DNA of 64,000 nucleotides from Actinocorallia aurantiaca (GCF_039533685.1 NZ_BAAATZ010000006.1:434001-498000), one strand, 5' to 3'. Positions 1 through 8,615 are shown, counted from the first letter of the stretch. Numbers and translations: made by a program. Notes: generated by a model not told the origin, from the letters alone.

Positions 1-1077
1 GCCCAGCTCCATCAGCCGCTCGGACACCGGCCTGGCCGCGCGCCCCAGGCTCAGCCCGGCCCACAGGCCCCGGCCCGACACGCCCTCCACCCCCGGCAGC
101 GAGCCCAGCCGCTCGTGCAGATAGGCGCCGAGCTCGGCCGAGTGCCGCTGGTAGGCGCCCTCCCTGAGCATCGCGACGACCTCCCGGCCGATCGCGCACG
201 CCAGCGGGTTGCCGCCGAACGTGGAGCCGTGCTGGCCCGGCTCGAACACCCCCAGCACGTCCCGGTCCGCGACCACCGCCGACACCGGCATGATCCCGCC
301 GCCCAGCGCCTTGCCGAGGATGTAGACGTCGGGGACGACGTCCTCGTGGTCGGCCGCGAACGTCCGCCCCGTCCGGCCGAGGCCCGCCTGGACCTCGTCG
401 TCGATCATCAGGACCCCGGTCTCGGTGCACAGTTCGCGGACCGCCCGCAGGAACCCCGACGGCGGCACGTTCACCCCCGCCTCGCCCTGGATCGGCTCGA
501 TCAGGACGGCCACCGTCGCGCCGTCGACCGCCGCCCGCAGCGCCTCGAGGTCCCCGTACGGCACGAGCCGGAAACCCGGCGTGTAGGGGCCGTAGGAGTC
601 GTGCGCGTCCGGGTCGTCGGAGAAGGAGATGATCGTTGTGGTCCGCCCGTGGAAATTGCCGCGGAAAGCGATGACGTTGGCTTTTCCCGGGGGCACGCCC
701 TTGACCTCGTAACCCCATTTCCGCGCGGTCTTCAGCGCCGTCTCGACGCCTTCCGCGCCGGAGTTCATGGGCAGCACCATGTCCTTGCCGCACAGTGCGG
801 CCAGGTCCCGTACGAACGGGCCGAACTGGTCGTGCTCGAAGGCCCTGCTGACCAGCGTGACCCGGTCGAGCTGCTCCTTCGCCCTGGCGGTCAGCCTCGG
901 ATTGGCATGCCCGAAATTGACCGCCGAGTAGGCGGCGAGCATGTCCAGATAACGCCTGCCCTCCACGTCGGTCAGCCAGACGCCCTCCGCCCGGGAGATC
1001 ACCACGGGAAGCGGATGGTAGGTGTGCGCCGAATGCGCGTCGGACAGCTCCAGCAGCCGGGCGGAAGTGGTCGTCAT
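1..1077 (-). CDS. rocD: Ornithine aminotransferase (N-terminal part; gene runs off left edge)
   Basis: PLP-dependent ornithine--oxo-acid transaminase, which converts ornithine and 2-oxoglutarate to glutamate semialdehyde and glutamate in the cytoplasm (arginine/ornithine catabolism, link to proline). About 359 N-terminal residues are visible from the ATG at 1075-1077; the C-terminus lies outside the window. Family motifs are readable: MNSGAEGVETA near 104-114, FRGNFHGRT at 138-146, IDDEVQAGLGRTG near 225-240, and YILGKALGGG with the Schiff-base lysine at residue 256. The N-terminal ELSDAHSAHTYHPLPVV stretch is typical of RocD rather than acetylornithine aminotransferase. The start has no good Shine-Dalgarno sequence, but a TAGCCT hexamer ends six bases upstream of it, so a leaderless transcript is possible (inference). 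Confidence 0.93.
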   Translation of the reverse strand, partial: MTTTSARLLELSDAHSAHTYHPLPVVISRAEGVWLTDVEGRRYLDMLAAYSAVNFGHANPRLTARAKEQLDRVTLVSRAFEHDQFGPFVRDLAALCGKDMVLPMNSGAEGVETALKTARKWGYEVKGVPPGKANVIAFRGNFHGRTTTIISFSDDPDAHDSYGPYTPGFRLVPYGDLEALRAAVDGATVAVLIEPIQGEAGVNVPPSGFLRAVRELCTETGVLMIDDEVQAGLGRTGRTFAADHEDVVPDVYILGKALGGGIMPVSAVVADRDVLGVFEPGQHGSTFGGNPLACAIGREVVAMLREGAYQRHSAELGAYLHERLGSLPGVEGVSGRGLWAGLSLGRAARPVSERLMELG

Positions 1078-1146
1078 GAATTCAGGCTAAATCTGCCCGC
1101 CGTCCCGGGAAACAGGCGCGGGATCCATGGTTCTTTTTTTACCCGG

Positions 1147-1644
1147 TCACTCGCTCCGGAGCGTGCGGTAGGCGCCCTGGTAGTACAGCAGCGGGTCGGC
1201 CTCCGACGGGGAGCCGGCGGACAGCACCTCGCCGATCACCACGGTGTGGTCGCCCGCGTCGTGGACGGAGTGGGTGCGGCATTCCAGCGCGCCGATGGCC
1301 TCGGCCAGGACGGGAACACCGGTGACCTCGCCGCGGTGGGTCGCCCAGCCCTCCAGCTGGTCCTCCCAGCGGCGGCCCCGGGTGGCGAACCAGGACGAGG
1401 CGGCCTCGGAGCCCTCCCCCAGGATGGACACCGCCCAGGTCCCGGCGTCCAGCACGACCTTGTGGAAACGGGCCTTCTTCTCCACGCAGAAGAGGACGAG
1501 CAGGGGGTCGAGCGAGACGGAGGTGAAGGCGTTCATCGTCATCGCGTGGTCGACCCCGTCCGCGACGGCCGTCACCACCGTGATGCCGGTGGCGAAGCGC
1601 CCGACCACGCGGCGGAACTCAGCGGGATCGGGCGGGGACGTCAT
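1147..1644 (-). CDS. Flavin reductase domain protein
   Basis: 165-residue flavin reductase-like, FMN-binding split-barrel protein. It is expected to bind FMN/FAD and use NAD(P)H to supply reduced flavin to a partner monooxygenase; the partner is not evident here. The sequence shows the family pattern: FRRVVGRFATGITVVTA near residues 9-25, the MTMNAFTSVSLDPLLVLFCV core near 35-54, and late residues HTVVIGEV and LLYYQGAYR close to the C-terminus. Length is normal for the family. Its start overlaps the end of the upstream DUF6113 gene by 26 bp, so both are probably cotranscribed downstream of mshB. The exact substrate cannot be told from sequence. Confidence 0.88.
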   Translation of the reverse strand: MTSPPDPAEFRRVVGRFATGITVVTAVADGVDHAMTMNAFTSVSLDPLLVLFCVEKKARFHKVVLDAGTWAVSILGEGSEAASSWFATRGRRWEDQLEGWATHRGEVTGVPVLAEAIGALECRTHSVHDAGDHTVVIGEVLSAGSPSEADPLLYYQGAYRTLRSE

Positions 1645-2011
1645 GCGGCAGTCCAGTCAGCCAGGAGCGGGCGGCGGGGGTGAGGGCGACGGCGGCCAGC
1701 GCGGCGAAGGCCCCGCCGAGCAGGAAGACCATCCCGAGGGCGCCGCCGGTGATGATCACGTCACCCTCGGCGCGGGCCGTCGAGAGCAGCCCGGCGGTGG
1801 TGAGCCAGGTCGCGGCGGGGATCAACGCGCCGGTGCGCCCGCCGGCCGCCCAGCCCGCGGCGCGGAAGGCCACCAGGTTGAGCGCGCACAGCCCCAGGGC
1901 GGCCAGAGGCGAGCGCCCGTAGCTGAAGGAGCCGACCAGGGCGAGGAACACGCCCCCCAGCGCGAGAAGTCCGTAGAGTGCGCCCGTGAGGACACTGTCC
2001 GACCTGTTCAC
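1619..2011 (-). CDS. DUF6113-family membrane protein
   Basis: 130-residue protein with four hydrophobic segments (about residues 8-26, 33-52, 62-80 and 85-108) and a short basic tail, so an integral membrane protein. It resembles the actinobacterial DUF6113 family, which is commonly found beside mshB; no function is established. Start is GTG at 2009-2011, seven bases after the mshB stop, which suggests translation coupled to mshB. Its 3' end overlaps the flavin reductase start. The family assignment is from memory of the conserved neighbourhood and pattern, so moderately certain. Confidence 0.72.
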   Translation of the reverse strand: MNRSDSVLTGALYGLLALGGVFLALVGSFSYGRSPLAALGLCALNLVAFRAAGWAAGGRTGALIPAATWLTTAGLLSTARAEGDVIITGGALGMVFLLGGAFAALAAVALTPAARSWLTGLPHDVPARSR

Positions 2012-2017
2012 GAAAAA

Positions 2018-2869
2018 TCAGGTTAGCCCGCCGAACAGGTCGTTCTCACGCCCGTCCGCTCCCCGAGGCCCCTCGGGCCCCGCCAGCCTGGTGTAGTACT
2101 CCACCCCGAAGGCCTGCTGGCCGACCTTGTTGGACAGCGCGAAATAGGCGCCCTCGACGGTGATCTGGCTGCGGTGGGCGGCCAGGGCCGCGAGCTTCTG
2201 CGGCAGGTAGGGACGGCAGTCGATGGCCGTCGTCACCTGGTCGTCGGGAACGCCGTAGGGCAGCTCGTCCACGCTGCCGGGGCTGCGGAAGGGGCTGCTG
2301 GCCTTCAGCACCGCCACCGAGCGGGCCAGCACCGAGCGCGGCATGGCGATGGCGTAGAACTTGTCGACCTGCCAGTCGGTGCCCTGGGAGTTCTCGAACG
2401 CCCGCCACGAGATCTTGTGCGCCTGGATGTGGTCCGGGTGGCCGTAGTAGCCGTTGTCGTCGTAGGTGACGATCACCTGCGGCCTGACCTCGCGGACGAT
2501 CTCCTCGAGCTGGGCCGCCGCCTCGTCCGGGTCGGCCTGCCAGAACGCGCCGGGCCGCTCGTTGGAGGCCACGCCCGCCATGCCCGAGTCCCGCCAGCGG
2601 CCCGCGCCGCCCAGGAGCCGGTGGTCGGCGACGCCCAGGGCCTTGCAGGCGTCGGCCAGCTCGGAGATCCGGTGCTCGCCCAGCCTGTCCTGCTGGTCGG
2701 AGGCGAGTTCGGCGTACTCCGGCGGGATGATCTCGCCCTCCTCCCCCAGCGTGCAGGTGACGAGGGTGACATGGGCGCCTTCCGCCGCGTACCGGGCCAT
2801 GGTCGCGCCCGTATTGATCGATTCGTCGTCGGGATGGGCGTGCATGAACAGGATGCGGCGATCGCTCAT
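2018..2869 (-). CDS. mshB: Mycothiol deacetylase MshB (GlcNAc-Ins deacetylase)
   Basis: Zinc-dependent deacetylase of the PIG-L/LmbE fold that removes acetate from GlcNAc-inositol in mycothiol synthesis, the actinobacterial counterpart of glutathione. 283 residues from the ATG at 2867-2869. Metal-binding motif AHPDDE at residues 11-16 (His12, Asp15) and second motif GHPDH at 143-147 are intact; VTCTLGEEGEIIPPEYAEL near 37-55 and TYDDNGYYGHPDH are hallmark MshB segments. The open frame continues upstream without stops, but only the part from this ATG carries homology. First gene of a likely mshB-DUF6113-flavin reductase operon, divergent from the ABC exporter. Confidence 0.95.
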   Translation of the reverse strand: MSDRRILFMHAHPDDESINTGATMARYAAEGAHVTLVTCTLGEEGEIIPPEYAELASDQQDRLGEHRISELADACKALGVADHRLLGGAGRWRDSGMAGVASNERPGAFWQADPDEAAAQLEEIVREVRPQVIVTYDDNGYYGHPDHIQAHKISWRAFENSQGTDWQVDKFYAIAMPRSVLARSVAVLKASSPFRSPGSVDELPYGVPDDQVTTAIDCRPYLPQKLAALAAHRSQITVEGAYFALSNKVGQQAFGVEYYTRLAGPEGPRGADGRENDLFGGLT

Positions 2870-2982
2870 GTGCAGCAGCCTAATCAGCGGTGCGGACCAC
2901 TCCGGATACCAGGGTCCCCCGGCTCCACACCCGATAACGGCCCTACCGGCACTGACCGGGAGGAGAGCCGGAAAAAAAATGG

Positions 2983-3009
2983 TTGGCATCGTCAACACTT
3001 TGTTACTTA
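2983..3009 (+). promoter_or_regulatory. Possible promoter of the ABC exporter operon
   Basis: TTGGCA at 2983-2988 and TACTTA at 3004-3009 resemble -35/-10 boxes with a short 15-bp spacer. The start codon at 3020 would then lie within a few bases of the transcription start, fitting the lack of a spaced Shine-Dalgarno sequence (AGAGG abuts the ATG). Weak evidence only. Confidence 0.25.
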
Positions 3010-3019
3010 CCGTCAGAGG

Positions 3020-4717
3020 ATGCGCTCTCTGCCGCTCTCCGACCCGGGGACGCCCGACCATCGCGGACCTTGGCGGTTCCTCGGGTGGCTGGCACGCGCG
3101 CAGGCGCGGACACTCCTCCCCGCCATCGGCCTGAGCGCCGTCTTCATGGCCGTCCAGGCGCTCATGCCGGCCGCGATCGGCCGCGCCGTCGACCGGGGCC
3201 TGGTCGGACGGGACGAGTCGGAATTGCTGCGCTGGTCCCTGATCCTGCTGCTGCTCGGCCTCGTCCAGGCCGCCGTGGGGACGCCCCTGCACCGGCTGGC
3301 GGTCTTCGTCTGGCTGGACACCGCCTACCGCACCGTCCAGTTCGTCACCCGGCAGGCCACCCGGCTGGGCGCGACCCTGCCCAGGCGGATGAGCACCGGG
3401 GAGGTCGTCGCGGTCGGCGTCTCGGACGTCTCGAAGCTGTCCTCCGCGGTGGAGATCCTCACCCGCGGCTCCGGCGCGGTGATCGCGATCGCGACGGTGA
3501 CGGTCGTCCTGCTGGCCTCCACGCCGCGCCTGGGCCTGGTGGTCCTGCTCGGCGTCCCGCTGATCATGGCGGTCAGCGCCCCCCTGATGCGCCCGGTGCA
3601 CCGGCGGCGGACCCTGCAGCGCGAGCTGGAGGGGGAGGTGACCGGCCAGGCCGCCGACCTCGTCGCCGGGCTGCGGGTGCTGCGCGGGCTGGGCGGCGAG
3701 GAGCCGTTCGGCCGGGGCTTCCGCGCCCGGTCCCAGCGGCTCAGGGGGGCCGGGGCGCACACGGCCGGCGCCGAGGCCACCCTCAAGGGCGCGGGCGTGC
3801 TGCTGCCCGGACTGCTGGTCCTGGCCGTCACCTGGCTGGGCGCCCACCAGCTGGCCGCGGGGACGATCAGCGCCGGAGAGCTCGTCGCCGCCTACGGCTA
3901 CACCGCGTTCCTGGTGAACCCGCTGTGGACGCTCGCCGACGCCGCCGAGTCCTTCATCAAGGCCCATGTGGCGGCGGCCCGCGTCGTCCGCCTCCTGGCG
4001 CTGGAACCCGAGCACCCCGGTGACGGGACGCGCGAACCCGACGGGCCCGAAGCCGCCGTGCTGGTCGATCCGGGCTCCGGACTGCGGGCCGAGCCGGGTC
4101 TGCTCACCGCGGTCGTCGCGGGCGAGCGGGCAGGGGAGCTGGCCGACCGGCTCGGCGGGTACACCGGCGAGGGAGTCCGCTACGGCGGGGTCCCGCTCGC
4201 CGAACTGGCGGGGCTGCGCCGCCGGATCCTCGTCAGCGGGAACGAGGACCGGCTGTTCACCGGCGCCCTGGCCGCCGAACTGTCCCCGGACGGCGACGAG
4301 CGCGCCCTGCGCCGGGCGATCCGGACGGCCTGCGCCGAGGACGTCGTCGAGACGACGGGGCTGGACGGCCTCGTGGCCGAGGGCGGCCGGGAGTTCTCGG
4401 GCGGACAGCAGCAGCGGCTCAAACTCGCGCGGGCCCTGGCCGCCGACCCGGAGGTGCTCATCCTGGTCGAGCCGACCAGCGCCGTCGACGCGCACACCGA
4501 GGCGCGCGTCGCCGAGCGGCTCGCCGGGCACCGGGCGGGACGCACCACCGTCGTGTTCACCTCCAGCCCCCTCGTCCTGGACCGGGCCGACCGGGTCGTC
4601 TGGGTCTCCGGCGGCGAGGTCGCCGCCGAAGGCGCGCACCGCGAGCTGCTCGACCGGGCCCCCGACTACCGGGCCGCCGTCACCAGGCAGACCGCCGGCG
4701 CCGGAACCAAGGAGTGA
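3020..4717 (+). CDS. ABC exporter half-transporter with degenerate Walker motifs
   Basis: 565-residue fusion of a six-helix type IV exporter transmembrane domain (about 1-320) and an ATP-binding domain. The C-terminal signature FSGGQQQR (near residue 460) is canonical. The P-loop position, however, reads VAGERAGELA, with no GKS/T lysine; the Q-loop segment is VSGNEDRLF; and Walker B reads LILVEPTSAVD, lacking the usual aspartate. This half can therefore contribute a working signature but not a working Walker A. It is followed two bases later by a second half-transporter with the opposite pattern, so the pair is a heterodimeric exporter with one catalytic site. Substrate unknown. The ATG at 3020 is chosen because homology begins there. 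Confidence 0.88.
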   Translation: MRSLPLSDPGTPDHRGPWRFLGWLARAQARTLLPAIGLSAVFMAVQALMPAAIGRAVDRGLVGRDESELLRWSLILLLLGLVQAAVGTPLHRLAVFVWLDTAYRTVQFVTRQATRLGATLPRRMSTGEVVAVGVSDVSKLSSAVEILTRGSGAVIAIATVTVVLLASTPRLGLVVLLGVPLIMAVSAPLMRPVHRRRTLQRELEGEVTGQAADLVAGLRVLRGLGGEEPFGRGFRARSQRLRGAGAHTAGAEATLKGAGVLLPGLLVLAVTWLGAHQLAAGTISAGELVAAYGYTAFLVNPLWTLADAAESFIKAHVAAARVVRLLALEPEHPGDGTREPDGPEAAVLVDPGSGLRAEPGLLTAVVAGERAGELADRLGGYTGEGVRYGGVPLAELAGLRRRILVSGNEDRLFTGALAAELSPDGDERALRRAIRTACAEDVVETTGLDGLVAEGGREFSGGQQQRLKLARALAADPEVLILVEPTSAVDAHTEARVAERLAGHRAGRTTVVFTSSPLVLDRADRVVWVSGGEVAAEGAHRELLDRAPDYRAAVTRQTAGAGTKE

Positions 4718-4719
4718 TC

Positions 4720-6414
4720 ATGCGACTGCCGGTGGCCTCCGCCGCGGAGGTACGGGCCTACACCGGGCTGCTGGTGCGGCGGCACCCCCGCCCCCTGGGC
4801 CTCGCGCTGGCCCTGCACGCGCTGGCCACCGCCAGCGGCCTGACCACGCCCTGGCTGCTGAGCCGGCTGCTGGAGAACCCCGACGCCCGGCGGATCGACC
4901 TGATCGCGGTCGGCATCGCCGTGTTCGTGGTCCTGCAGGCGGTGCTGACCCGGCAGGCGTTCGCCGCCTCCTCGCGGCTCGGCGAACGGGTCCTGGCCGA
5001 ACTGCGCGAGGAGTTCGTCGAACGGGTGCTCCGGCTCCCGCTGGCGACCGTGGAACGCGCCGGGACGGGCGACCTGCTCTCCCGCACCACCCGGGACATC
5101 GACACCCTCAACCGGTCGGTGCGCCACGGCCTGCTCCAGGTGGTGATCGCCCTGGTCACCTGCCTGTGCACCCTGGGCGCGCTGGTGCTGACGGGCCCCC
5201 TGCTGGTGCTGCCCGTCCTGCTGGTCGTGCCGGTGCTGTGGATCAGCACCCGCTGGTACCTGAGCCGCGCCCGCGACGCCTACCTGCGTGAGAACGCCGC
5301 CTGGGCGGAGGTCATCGACGGGCTCGCCGAGACGGTGAACGGCGCCCGGACGGTGGTGGCGCTGGGCAGGGAGCGGTCGCGCAGGGATCAGGCCGACGCG
5401 CAGATGGCGCTCAGCTACGCGGCCGAACGCCGGTCCCTGCGGTTGCGCACCGTCTGGTACCCCGTCCTGGAGCTGTCCTATGTCTTCCCCGTCACGCTGA
5501 CCCTGCTGTTCGGCGGCTGGCTGTACCTGAACGGGCACGCCTCCCTGGCCCAGGTGACGGCGGCGACGCTGTACGTCCAGCAGCTCGCCCATCCGCTGAA
5601 CCTGCTGCTGGCCGAGCTCGACGAACTCCAGCTGGGCGGGTCCTCGCTCGCCCGGCTGCTGGGCGTCGCCGGCCTCGCCGAGGACCGCAAGAACCGCGAG
5701 GCCCCCGACGGGGTGGAGCTGTCGGCGCAGGACGTCCGGTACGCCTACGGGACCCGCGACGTGCTGCACGGGGTCGACCTGGACCTCAAGCCCGGCGAGC
5801 GGCTGGCGGTCGTCGGGCCGTCCGGGGCGGGCAAGTCCACCCTCGGGCGGCTGCTCGCCGGGATCGACGCGCCCCGCACCGGCTCGGTGACGCTGGACTC
5901 GGTGCCGCTGAGCGAGCTGCCGCTGGAGGAGCTGCGCCACCGGATCACCCTGGTCAGCCAGGAGCACCACGTCTTCCGCGGCACCCTGCGCGAGAACCTC
6001 ACCCTGGTGCGCCCCGCCTCCGACGAGGAGCTGACCGGCGCGCTGGAGGCCGTCGGCTGGTCGGGGCCCGGCCTGGACACGGTCGTCGGCTCCGGCGGCG
6101 CCGAGCTGTCCTCCGCCCTGGCCCAGCAGCTCGCGCTGGCCCGGCTGGTCCTCGCCGACCCGCACACCCTGGTCCTGGACGAGGCGACCTCGCTGCTGAA
6201 CCCGCAGGCGGCGCGCGAGCTCGAACGGTCCCTCGGCGCGGTGCTGGAGGGCCGGACGGTCGTCGCGATCGCGCACCGGCTGCACACCGCGCACGACGCC
6301 GACCGGGTCGCGGTCGTCGAGGACGGCCGGATCACCGAGCTCGGCACGCACGAGGAGCTCCTCGCGCTGTCCGGCTCCTACGCCGCGCTGTGGCGCACCT
6401 GGAACGGCACCTGA
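4720..6414 (+). CDS. ABC exporter half-transporter with degenerate signature motif
   Basis: 564-residue transmembrane-domain plus ATPase fusion and partner of the preceding gene. Walker A GPSGAGKST (near residues 368-376) and Walker B LVLDEATSLLN (near 485) are intact, as are the Q-loop LVSQEHHVF and the H-loop AIAHRLH. The signature loop, however, reads ELSSALAQQ instead of LSGGQ. Paired with the neighbour's canonical signature this gives one complete site; the other composite site has no functional element left. GGAG at 4711-4714 lies five bases before the ATG at 4720, favouring this start over the GTG that overlaps the upstream stop. Substrate unknown. Confidence 0.9.
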   Translation: MRLPVASAAEVRAYTGLLVRRHPRPLGLALALHALATASGLTTPWLLSRLLENPDARRIDLIAVGIAVFVVLQAVLTRQAFAASSRLGERVLAELREEFVERVLRLPLATVERAGTGDLLSRTTRDIDTLNRSVRHGLLQVVIALVTCLCTLGALVLTGPLLVLPVLLVVPVLWISTRWYLSRARDAYLRENAAWAEVIDGLAETVNGARTVVALGRERSRRDQADAQMALSYAAERRSLRLRTVWYPVLELSYVFPVTLTLLFGGWLYLNGHASLAQVTAATLYVQQLAHPLNLLLAELDELQLGGSSLARLLGVAGLAEDRKNREAPDGVELSAQDVRYAYGTRDVLHGVDLDLKPGERLAVVGPSGAGKSTLGRLLAGIDAPRTGSVTLDSVPLSELPLEELRHRITLVSQEHHVFRGTLRENLTLVRPASDEELTGALEAVGWSGPGLDTVVGSGGAELSSALAQQLALARLVLADPHTLVLDEATSLLNPQAARELERSLGAVLEGRTVVAIAHRLHTAHDADRVAVVEDGRITELGTHEELLALSGSYAALWRTWNGT

Positions 6415-6471
6415 TCAGACGACCGCAGCGAAGCGAGGATCGGCCGATCAGTCCCCGGGGTCCGGGGCAGG

Positions 6472-7458
6472 TCAGGAGAGGTACTGGACGCCCGCCGGCA
6501 GTGTCTCCTCCCGCGCCGCCTCGACCAGGAACTCCTCCAGGATGCCCCGGAAGGCGCGGGCGGCGTGCGTGGGCGCGACGTCCTTGCGGTGCGCGATCGC
6601 GATGGTGCGCTGCAGTCCCGGCGGCGGCGGCAGCTCCCGCCGGGTGACCGACGTCGTGCTCGCCAGGTTGTCCGCCCCGGTGAGCGGGACGCCGCGCAGG
6701 CGGGGCCGTCCGGCCAGCACCATGCTGGGCACCACCGCGATGCCCAGCCCCACCTCGACGAAGCGCAGCACCGCGTCCATCTCGCCGCCCTCGACCGCGA
6801 AACGCGGCTCGAAACCGGCCTGGCGGCAGGCGGCGATGGTGGAGTCGCGCAGGTCGTACCCGGAGCGGAACATCACCAGGTCGCGGTCGCGCAGGTCGGA
6901 GATGGACATCGGGGAGCGCCGGGAACGCTGGTCGGCCGGCATCGCCACGACCAGGTGCTCGCGCAGGATCGGGGTGGTCACCAGCGGGGTGTCCTCGGCC
7001 AGCGGCAGGATGACCAGCGCCAGGTCCAGCGAGCCTCGGGTCAGCTCGCGCACCAGGTCGCGGGAGCCGCCCTCCTCCACGGTGAGGCTGATGCCCGGAT
7101 AGACGTCGTGGAAGCGGCGCAGCACGTCCGCGAGCAGGCCCGCGCACAGCGACGGGGTGGCGCCCAGCCGGACCCGGCCGCGCACCAGGCCGGCCAGTTC
7201 CCGCACCTCCAGCCGCGCGGTGTCGACGTCGGCGAGGATGCGCTTGGCCAGCGGGAGCAGGATCTCCCCGGCCGGGGTCAGGGTGATGTTGCCGCGCGCC
7301 CGGCTGAACAGCGGCGCGCCCAGCTCGCCCTCCAGCGTCCGGATCTGTTTGGACAGCGAGGGCTGCGCGATGCCGAGCGACTCGGCCGCCTGCGTGAAGT
7401 GGCGGATCTCCGCCACCGCGACGAAGTAGGCCAGTTGCTGGAGCTGCACACCCGCCAT
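6472..7458 (-). CDS. LysR-family transcriptional regulator
   Basis: 328 residues: N-terminal winged helix-turn-helix (about 5-62, with FTQAAESLGIAQPSLSKQIRTLEGELGAPLFSR-like recognition segment), linker helix, then the two-lobed periplasmic-binding-protein-like effector domain (about 92-300). Effector not predictable. Divergent from the Rieske gene across an 85-bp spacer holding an inverted repeat, so autoregulation and control of the Rieske gene are plausible. Start ATG at 7456-7458; homology begins directly after it. Confidence 0.92.
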   Translation of the reverse strand: MAGVQLQQLAYFVAVAEIRHFTQAAESLGIAQPSLSKQIRTLEGELGAPLFSRARGNITLTPAGEILLPLAKRILADVDTARLEVRELAGLVRGRVRLGATPSLCAGLLADVLRRFHDVYPGISLTVEEGGSRDLVRELTRGSLDLALVILPLAEDTPLVTTPILREHLVVAMPADQRSRRSPMSISDLRDRDLVMFRSGYDLRDSTIAACRQAGFEPRFAVEGGEMDAVLRFVEVGLGIAVVPSMVLAGRPRLRGVPLTGADNLASTTSVTRRELPPPPGLQRTIAIAHRKDVAPTHAARAFRGILEEFLVEAAREETLPAGVQYLS

Positions 7459-7468
7459 TGTTGCTTAC

Positions 7469-7486
7469 CCGTCCGCCATAGGACGG
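7469..7486. promoter_or_regulatory. Inverted repeat, possible LysR operator
   Basis: CCGTCC-N6-GGACGG, a perfect 6-bp inverted repeat, lies 10 bp upstream of the lysR start and 57 bp upstream of the Rieske gene. Position in the divergent spacer suggests an operator; its spacing differs from the common T-N11-A box, so the link is inference. Confidence 0.4.
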
Positions 7487-7543
7487 AACCGATTCCCTCC
7501 CATAGAGAGACATGAGGGGGTTGGAGGTGTCACGATTCGGATC

Positions 7544-7960
7544 ATGAGCGACCCGATCACGGAGCACACGAGTTCACGGCGCGCGGTCCTGGCCACCGGC
7601 GCCGCGGGTCTGGCGTTCGCCGCCACCGGCTGCGGCGTCTACGGCAAGGTGGAGCCCGAGGAGGTCGCCGACAAGGCGATCGGCAAGGCCGCCGACGTCC
7701 CTGTCGGCGGTTCCAAGGTCTTCCCCGACGCCAAGGTCATCGTCAGCCAACCGACGGCGGGCCAGTACGTCGCCTTCTCGGCCGTCTGCACCCATCAGGG
7801 GTGCACCGTCAACAAGATCGAAGGCGCCGAGGCCGCTTGCCCGTGCCACGGCAGCAGGTTCAAGGTGGCCGACGGAACGGTCGCCCGCGGGCCCGCGTCC
7901 GAGCCCCTGCCCCCCGCCACCGTCGAGCTGCGCGGCGACGACCTGTTCCTCGTCGGGTAG
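7544..7960 (+). CDS. Rieske [2Fe-2S] lipoprotein with Tat signal
   Basis: 138-residue exported Rieske protein. The N-terminus SSRRAVLATGAAGLAFAATGC has a twin-arginine pair (Arg12-Arg13) and a lipobox ending at Cys30, so it is expected to be folded and loaded with its cluster, exported by Tat, then lipidated. Cluster ligands are Cys82-x-His84 and Cys99-x-x-His102; Cys87 and Cys101 match the disulfide pair of high-potential Rieske proteins. No cytochrome bc1 partner is adjacent; the converging neighbour encodes a DUF6529 membrane protein with conserved histidines that could be its redox partner (inference). Confidence 0.92.
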   Translation: MSDPITEHTSSRRAVLATGAAGLAFAATGCGVYGKVEPEEVADKAIGKAADVPVGGSKVFPDAKVIVSQPTAGQYVAFSAVCTHQGCTVNKIEGAEAACPCHGSRFKVADGTVARGPASEPLPPATVELRGDDLFLVG

Positions 7961-7973
7961 CCCCCGAGGCGCC

Positions 7974-8004
7974 GGGACCCCGGGCCTCACGGGCCGGGGG
8001 TCCC
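7974..8004. terminator. Hairpin between convergent Rieske and DUF6529 genes
   Basis: GGGACCCC (7974-7981) pairs with GGGGTCCC (7997-8004), with an inner GGCC/GGCC pair. It lies between two convergent stop codons, so it could end transcription from both sides; there is no T-tract. Confidence 0.45.
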
Positions 8005-8021
8005 TCAGATCCCGAGGCGCC

Positions 8022-8615
8022 TCAGGGGGTGAGGCCGCTGGTGGAGAAGAACCAGACGGACGACAGCAGCCACACCCCCACCAGCAGGGTGAAGGCCAGC
8101 CCGCCCAGGACGGGCAGCGCCCAGCCGGGCAGCCGGTCGATTCGCAGGCCGAGCATCTTGACGGTGAAGACCCCGAAGAACAGGCAGCCCAGCAGCGAGT
8201 GCAGCAGGACCCGGGTGTCTCCCGACTGGAAGCCCAGGGCGTACAAGCAGTGGACGGCCACCGGGATCGCGATCAGGAAGGCGGCCCGCCCCGACCAGCG
8301 GTGCACGGCTCCCGTCCACTTGGGCGCCGTGCCGAGCTTGCCGTAGATGGCCAGTGCCGAGAGCAGCTGGACGCCCGCGAAGACGATCGCCCCCGTCGCG
8401 GTCCAGGCCTTCGCGGCCGGCGCGGAGGAGAACCCCGCGAGCAGGACGCCCACTCTCGTCGGTTCGTGGAGGCCGCCGTAGACGCCCAGGGCGACGGCGA
8501 CCAGGCAGCCCGCCAGCAGGGGGACCAGCAGGAGGGCCGCGGACGGGCCGGGGGCGGGCGGGGCCTGGGCGGCGGACTGCGGGGGCGGGGCGGGCGGGGG
8601 TGCGGTGGCCATCAT
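8022..8615 (-). CDS. DUF6529-family membrane protein (possible b-type cytochrome-like)
   Basis: 197 residues with a Pro/Ala-rich cytoplasmic start and about five membrane helices. Histidines fall within or beside helices in the segments VHRWSGR, AVHCLYALG and LLHSLLG, a pattern reminiscent of cytochrome b561-type haem proteins. I recognise the family as DUF6529; haem binding is inference. The ATG at 8613-8615 overlaps the upstream stop (ATGA), so it is translationally coupled to the 8612-9268 gene. Convergent with the Rieske gene, which suggests a small redox module. Confidence 0.65.
   Translation of the reverse strand: MMATAPPPAPPPQSAAQAPPAPGPSAALLLVPLLAGCLVAVALGVYGGLHEPTRVGVLLAGFSSAPAAKAWTATGAIVFAGVQLLSALAIYGKLGTAPKWTGAVHRWSGRAAFLIAIPVAVHCLYALGFQSGDTRVLLHSLLGCLFFGVFTVKMLGLRIDRLPGWALPVLGGLAFTLLVGVWLLSSVWFFSTSGLTP

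Noticed and set aside
115..1683. Long plus-strand open frame opposite rocD and the flavin reductase
   Set aside because: Arg/Asp/Pro-rich composition with no domain; it is the mirror of two well-recognised minus-strand genes, as common in GC-rich DNA.
2870..4639. A much longer mshB frame extending upstream
   Set aside because: Homology starts at the ATG at 2867-2869 and the extension runs antisense through the ABC transporter gene.
6415..6471. GATCGGCCGATC palindrome after the ABC exporter as an operator or terminator
   Set aside because: Short, without loop or T-tract, and no neighbouring copy; too weak to annotate.
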